Program-made: the position numbers and the translations under genes | NCBI GenBank assembly: GCA_019322455.1 | Contig: JAHWIT010000162.1 | Span: 1-13,083, forward strand | Length of the DNA: 13,083 nt | Direction of reading: 5' to 3' | From: Candidatus Woesearchaeota archaeon | Lineage (GTDB): Archaea; Nanobdellota; Nanobdellia; Woesearchaeales; WJKL01 | Notes under the pieces: generated by a model | What the model saw: the letters and a program-made list of their open reading frames with translations, nothing else | What the model was told of the DNA's origin: nothing | Databases searched by the model: none | In this document: in pieces, positions 11,417-13,083 of the stretch | Layout: every line of letters begins with the position of its first letter | Position numbering within the stretch: the stretch's first letter is position 1

Positions 11417-11980
11417 ATGGCAAGGATTAGAAAATTTAGTGCATATAGAGGAGTAGAACCTAGAGCTTATACTAGAATAAGCAAGTTTAAGGAAAAGAAT
11501 TTTGTAAAGGCGTCTCCTAATATTAATATTGTGAATTTTGATATGGGCAATCCAAAAAAGAAGTTTGGATATGAGCTTGATTTGGTTTCTAAGTCTGATC
11601 TTCAGATAAGGCATCAGGCAATGGAGTCAGCAAGGATGACCTGCAACAGGCTTTTGGAAACAGTTTTAGGCAAAAGTGGCTATTATTTGAAAGTAAGATT
11701 CTTTCCTTTTCATATTTTAAGAGAGAATCCATTGGCAGCAGGAGCTGGAGCAGACAGAATGAGCACTGGTATGAAGCATTCTTTTGGAAAGCCAATTGGA
11801 AGGGCTGCTCAGATAAGAAAAGGACAGGTATTGTTTCAATTAAAGGTTAATAAGCAAAATCTTGAGCTTGCTAAAAAGGCTTTGAAAAGGGCTTCTCATA
11901 AATTTCCATGCGGATGCTTAATTGAAGTTAAAGAGCTTAAAGTTCCTAAAGAAGTAAAAAAGTTAAAAGAAGCTAGATAA
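11417..11980 (+). CDS. rpl10e: 50S ribosomal protein L10e (uL16)
   Basis: L10e/uL16 is a large-subunit protein near the tRNA-binding and peptidyl-transferase region and is added late in assembly. The 187-residue protein shows the family throughout: RVEP-like segment YRGVEPRAYTR, HQAMESARMTCNRLLE, KVRFFPFHILRENPLA, GADRMSTGMKHSFGKPIGRA (the conserved loop over the peptidyl-transferase centre) and QVLFQLKV. It has a Lys-rich C-terminal tail (VPKEVKKLKEAR). It is a single-gene unit with its own TATA box and probably leaderless. Downstream is a 190-base gap with a hairpin (12022-12049). Confidence 0.96.
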   Translation: MARIRKFSAYRGVEPRAYTRISKFKEKNFVKASPNINIVNFDMGNPKKKFGYELDLVSKSDLQIRHQAMESARMTCNRLLETVLGKSGYYLKVRFFPFHILRENPLAAGAGADRMSTGMKHSFGKPIGRAAQIRKGQVLFQLKVNKQNLELAKKALKRASHKFPCGCLIEVKELKVPKEVKKLKEAR

Positions 11981-12021
11981 GTTTTCTTTGATTTAATTAA
12001 TAATTGCTTTGAATTTCTAAA

Positions 12022-12049
12022 CTTTGAAATTTCCCTGAAATTTCGAAAG
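12022..12049. terminator. Hairpin downstream of the L10e gene
   Basis: CTTTGAAATTTC and GAAATTTCGAAAG pair over 12 bases with one bulged C and a 3-base loop. It starts 41 bases after the L10e stop and is followed by tttcttgttt. It may mark the mRNA 3' end; the T-rich stretches around it (gttttcttt before, tttcttgttt after) are what archaeal RNA polymerase would use. Confidence 0.45.
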
Positions 12050-12106
12050 ATTTCTTGTTTACAATACCAACAAAAAATAATAATTGATCCTTTTAAGTTT
12101 GTACAA

Positions 12107-12120
12107 CCAACAAATGTTGG
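12107..12120. promoter_or_regulatory. Dyad upstream of the AbiE-like promoter
   Basis: CCAACA-aa-TGTTGG is a perfect 14-base dyad, 18 bases upstream of the TATA-like box of the AbiE-like pair. The half sequence accaacaaa also occurs at 12066-12074. It is a candidate regulator-binding site. Confidence 0.4.
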
Positions 12121-12137
12121 CATTATAAACCGAAAGA

Positions 12138-12148
12138 TTTATATATAA
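12138..12148 (+). promoter_or_regulatory. TATA-like box for the AbiE-like pair
   Basis: tttatatataa is centred about 29 bases before the ATG at 12172. No Shine-Dalgarno is visible, so the transcript is probably leaderless or nearly so. Confidence 0.65.
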
Positions 12149-12149
12149 T

Positions 12150-12170
12150 TAGTTACTTAATAGGTAACTA
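12150..12170. promoter_or_regulatory. Inverted repeat over the transcription start of the AbiE-like pair
   Basis: TAGTTAC and GTAACTA are perfect 7-base arms with a 7-base spacer. The dyad fills the space between the TATA-like box and the ATG, where a bound repressor would block the polymerase. AbiEi-type antitoxins are known to repress their own operons through inverted repeats, so autoregulation is the natural reading. Confidence 0.55.
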
Positions 12171-12171
12171 T

Positions 12172-12771
12172 ATGGAAGAAATTCCCCAATATGGATTGAG
12201 AGCTTATGCCTTGTTTTATTCCAAGTACAGCTCAAGAGAATCATTTAAGCAGTCTGAATTAGACTGGATAGTAAGCCAAAGCATGAAAAAAAAGATATTT
12301 GCATTGTTGTTGAAGGCAGGATGGATAAATAAAATAAAAAGAAACAAATACAGATGCATAGAGCCAAAAAAAATCATGAAAGGATTATTAGAATTCAAGG
12401 TTCCAGAAATAATTAAAATGGCAAAAAAGCCGTATGCATTTACAAAATTGTCTGCAGTAGAGATATGGTCTGATTATTCATATGTACAAAGAGGGATGGA
12501 AAGATCGCCTTATTTTATAAAAGTGTTAAAAAAAGACATAAGATATTGGAAAGACTTCTTTAACAAGCACAATATTCCAAATTATGTGAATGAAGGCTCA
12601 ACAATAGGAGAATATATAATTTTAATGCCTGTAGAAAAAATAGATTCAATAGAAAAGAATAACTTAAAGATTGAGCCGTTAAAAGAAACATTAAAAACAG
12701 CAAAAGAGAATGAAATGTACAGATACGCATATAATTATATGAGGAAAAAATATGGACCTACTGCAGCTTAG
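12172..12771 (+). CDS. AbiEi-like winged-helix protein (putative antitoxin/autorepressor)
   Basis: This 199-residue protein precedes and overlaps (by 20 bases) a nucleotidyltransferase gene, the arrangement of AbiE-type toxin-antitoxin pairs. The N-terminal part looks like a winged helix: a region around residues 10-40 ending SELDWIVSQ, then KKKIFALLLKAGWINKIKRNKYRC (39-62), a helix plus wing. The central part (LSAVEIWSDYSYVQRGMERS) resembles the AbiEi segment in which a Tyr/Trp-rich helix leads to strands. The C-terminus is Lys/Glu-rich helix. In known pairs this protein represses the operon and counteracts the nucleotidyltransferase. The inverted repeat at 12150-12170 would be its operator. 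Family assignment is from pattern and context, not close sequence identity; a housekeeping regulator of another kind is possible. Confidence 0.62.
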   Translation: MEEIPQYGLRAYALFYSKYSSRESFKQSELDWIVSQSMKKKIFALLLKAGWINKIKRNKYRCIEPKKIMKGLLEFKVPEIIKMAKKPYAFTKLSAVEIWSDYSYVQRGMERSPYFIKVLKKDIRYWKDFFNKHNIPNYVNEGSTIGEYIILMPVEKIDSIEKNNLKIEPLKETLKTAKENEMYRYAYNYMRKKYGPTAA

Positions 12772-13083
12772 AGAAAAAGAAATCTTTGAAACATTAAAGA
12801 GGATAAAGCATTTGAAATTTGCAGTTATAGGAGGTTATGCTGCGAGTGCATATGCGCTGCCAAGATTTTCTATTGACTGCGTATTGTTGTAGAAGACAGC
12901 TCTGAGTTAAACAAGATAGAAGGAGAATTAAAGAATTTTAATTATGCAAAGAAAGATGTTAATAAGATTTCTGCACCATATGATGGAAAATTTATAAGAT
13001 ATGAAAAAGAACTGGAAAATAATTTGAATGCAAGTATTGATATTTTATTCAAAGATATTCTAGACAGACAGACAAATGCGATA
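12752..13083 (+). pseudogene. AbiEii-like nucleotidyltransferase, frameshifted at the catalytic motif (3' end outside window)
   Basis: From the ATG at 12752 the frame encodes MDLLQLREKEIFETLKRI, then FAVIGGYAASAYALPRFSID (residues 23-42), the GG and first catalytic acid of the nucleotidyltransferase fold. After GAC TGC the frame runs into TAG at 12890-12892. One frame over, from 12883, it continues without a stop to the window edge as IVVEDSSELNKIEGELKNFN and onward, including ASIDILF, the expected third-acid strand. Restoring one base after G12881 gives GAT, hence D-C-D-I-V-V-E, exactly the Asp-x-Asp catalytic motif. So the gene is intact except for one missing base. It is either a real inactivating deletion, an assembly or sequencing error, or less likely a programmed shift. 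The family transfers nucleotides to tRNA or protein targets; AbiEii-type members are toxins. Confidence 0.78.

Noticed and set aside
1..13083. CRISPR array, insertion sequence, integrase or phage genes.
   Set aside because: I found no regularly spaced repeats and no transposase, integrase or structural phage proteins in any frame.

Overview
The window reads as a piece of an AT-rich archaeal chromosome, probably from a DPANN lineage close to Woesearchaeota or Pacearchaeota. The archaeal signs are an archaeal/eukaryotic-type prolyl-tRNA synthetase, ribosomal proteins eS17 and L10e (uL16), an Alba chromatin protein, a TrmB-type regulator and a tRNA-Arg without an encoded CCA. Many genes also have a TATA-like box centred 25-30 bases before the ATG, which implies leaderless transcripts. 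The lineage is an inference from protein style; no 16S rRNA is present.

Layout, left to right. (1) Positions 1-794 hold the 3' part of a DEAD-box RNA helicase with an Arg/Gly/Phe-rich repeat tail. It converges with proS (802-2250, minus). (2) Positions 2307-4688 (minus) form a three-gene run: a small membrane protein, an exported protein of unknown function, and a B12-binding radical SAM enzyme with a widened cysteine motif. (3) Divergent from that run is a TrmB-like regulator with three tandem sensor modules (4839-6380). The 150-base gap between them carries three inverted repeats. (4) tRNA-Arg(UCG) lies at 6456-6527 (minus), with a 17-base copy of its 3' end beside the TrmB stop codon. (5) A minus-strand information-processing operon follows: eS17, Alba and a 44-residue membrane microprotein (6589-7256). 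(6) A plus-strand series encodes a zinc-ribbon protein, a NYN/LabA-type nuclease, a DUF1461-like membrane protein and a full-length bacterial-type triosephosphate isomerase (7467-9675). (7) A minus-strand surface cluster encodes two proteins with pilin-like N-termini and a small two-helix membrane protein between them (9672-11162). (8) A 254-base gap with two strong hairpins separates this cluster from the L10e gene (11417-11980). (9) The window ends in an AbiE-like pair: a winged-helix protein and an overlapping nucleotidyltransferase. The nucleotidyltransferase is broken by a one-base frameshift exactly at its catalytic Asp-x-Asp.

The translation and housekeeping genes (proS, eS17, L10e, tRNA-Arg, helicase, tpiA) are ordinary. 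The parts most worth follow-up are the three-sensor TrmB regulator with its divergent radical SAM operon, the structured gap at 11244-11356, the broken AbiE-like nucleotidyltransferase, and the tRNA 3'-end duplication. I see no CRISPR array, transposase or integrase. No complete new defence or biosynthetic system can be demonstrated from this window alone.
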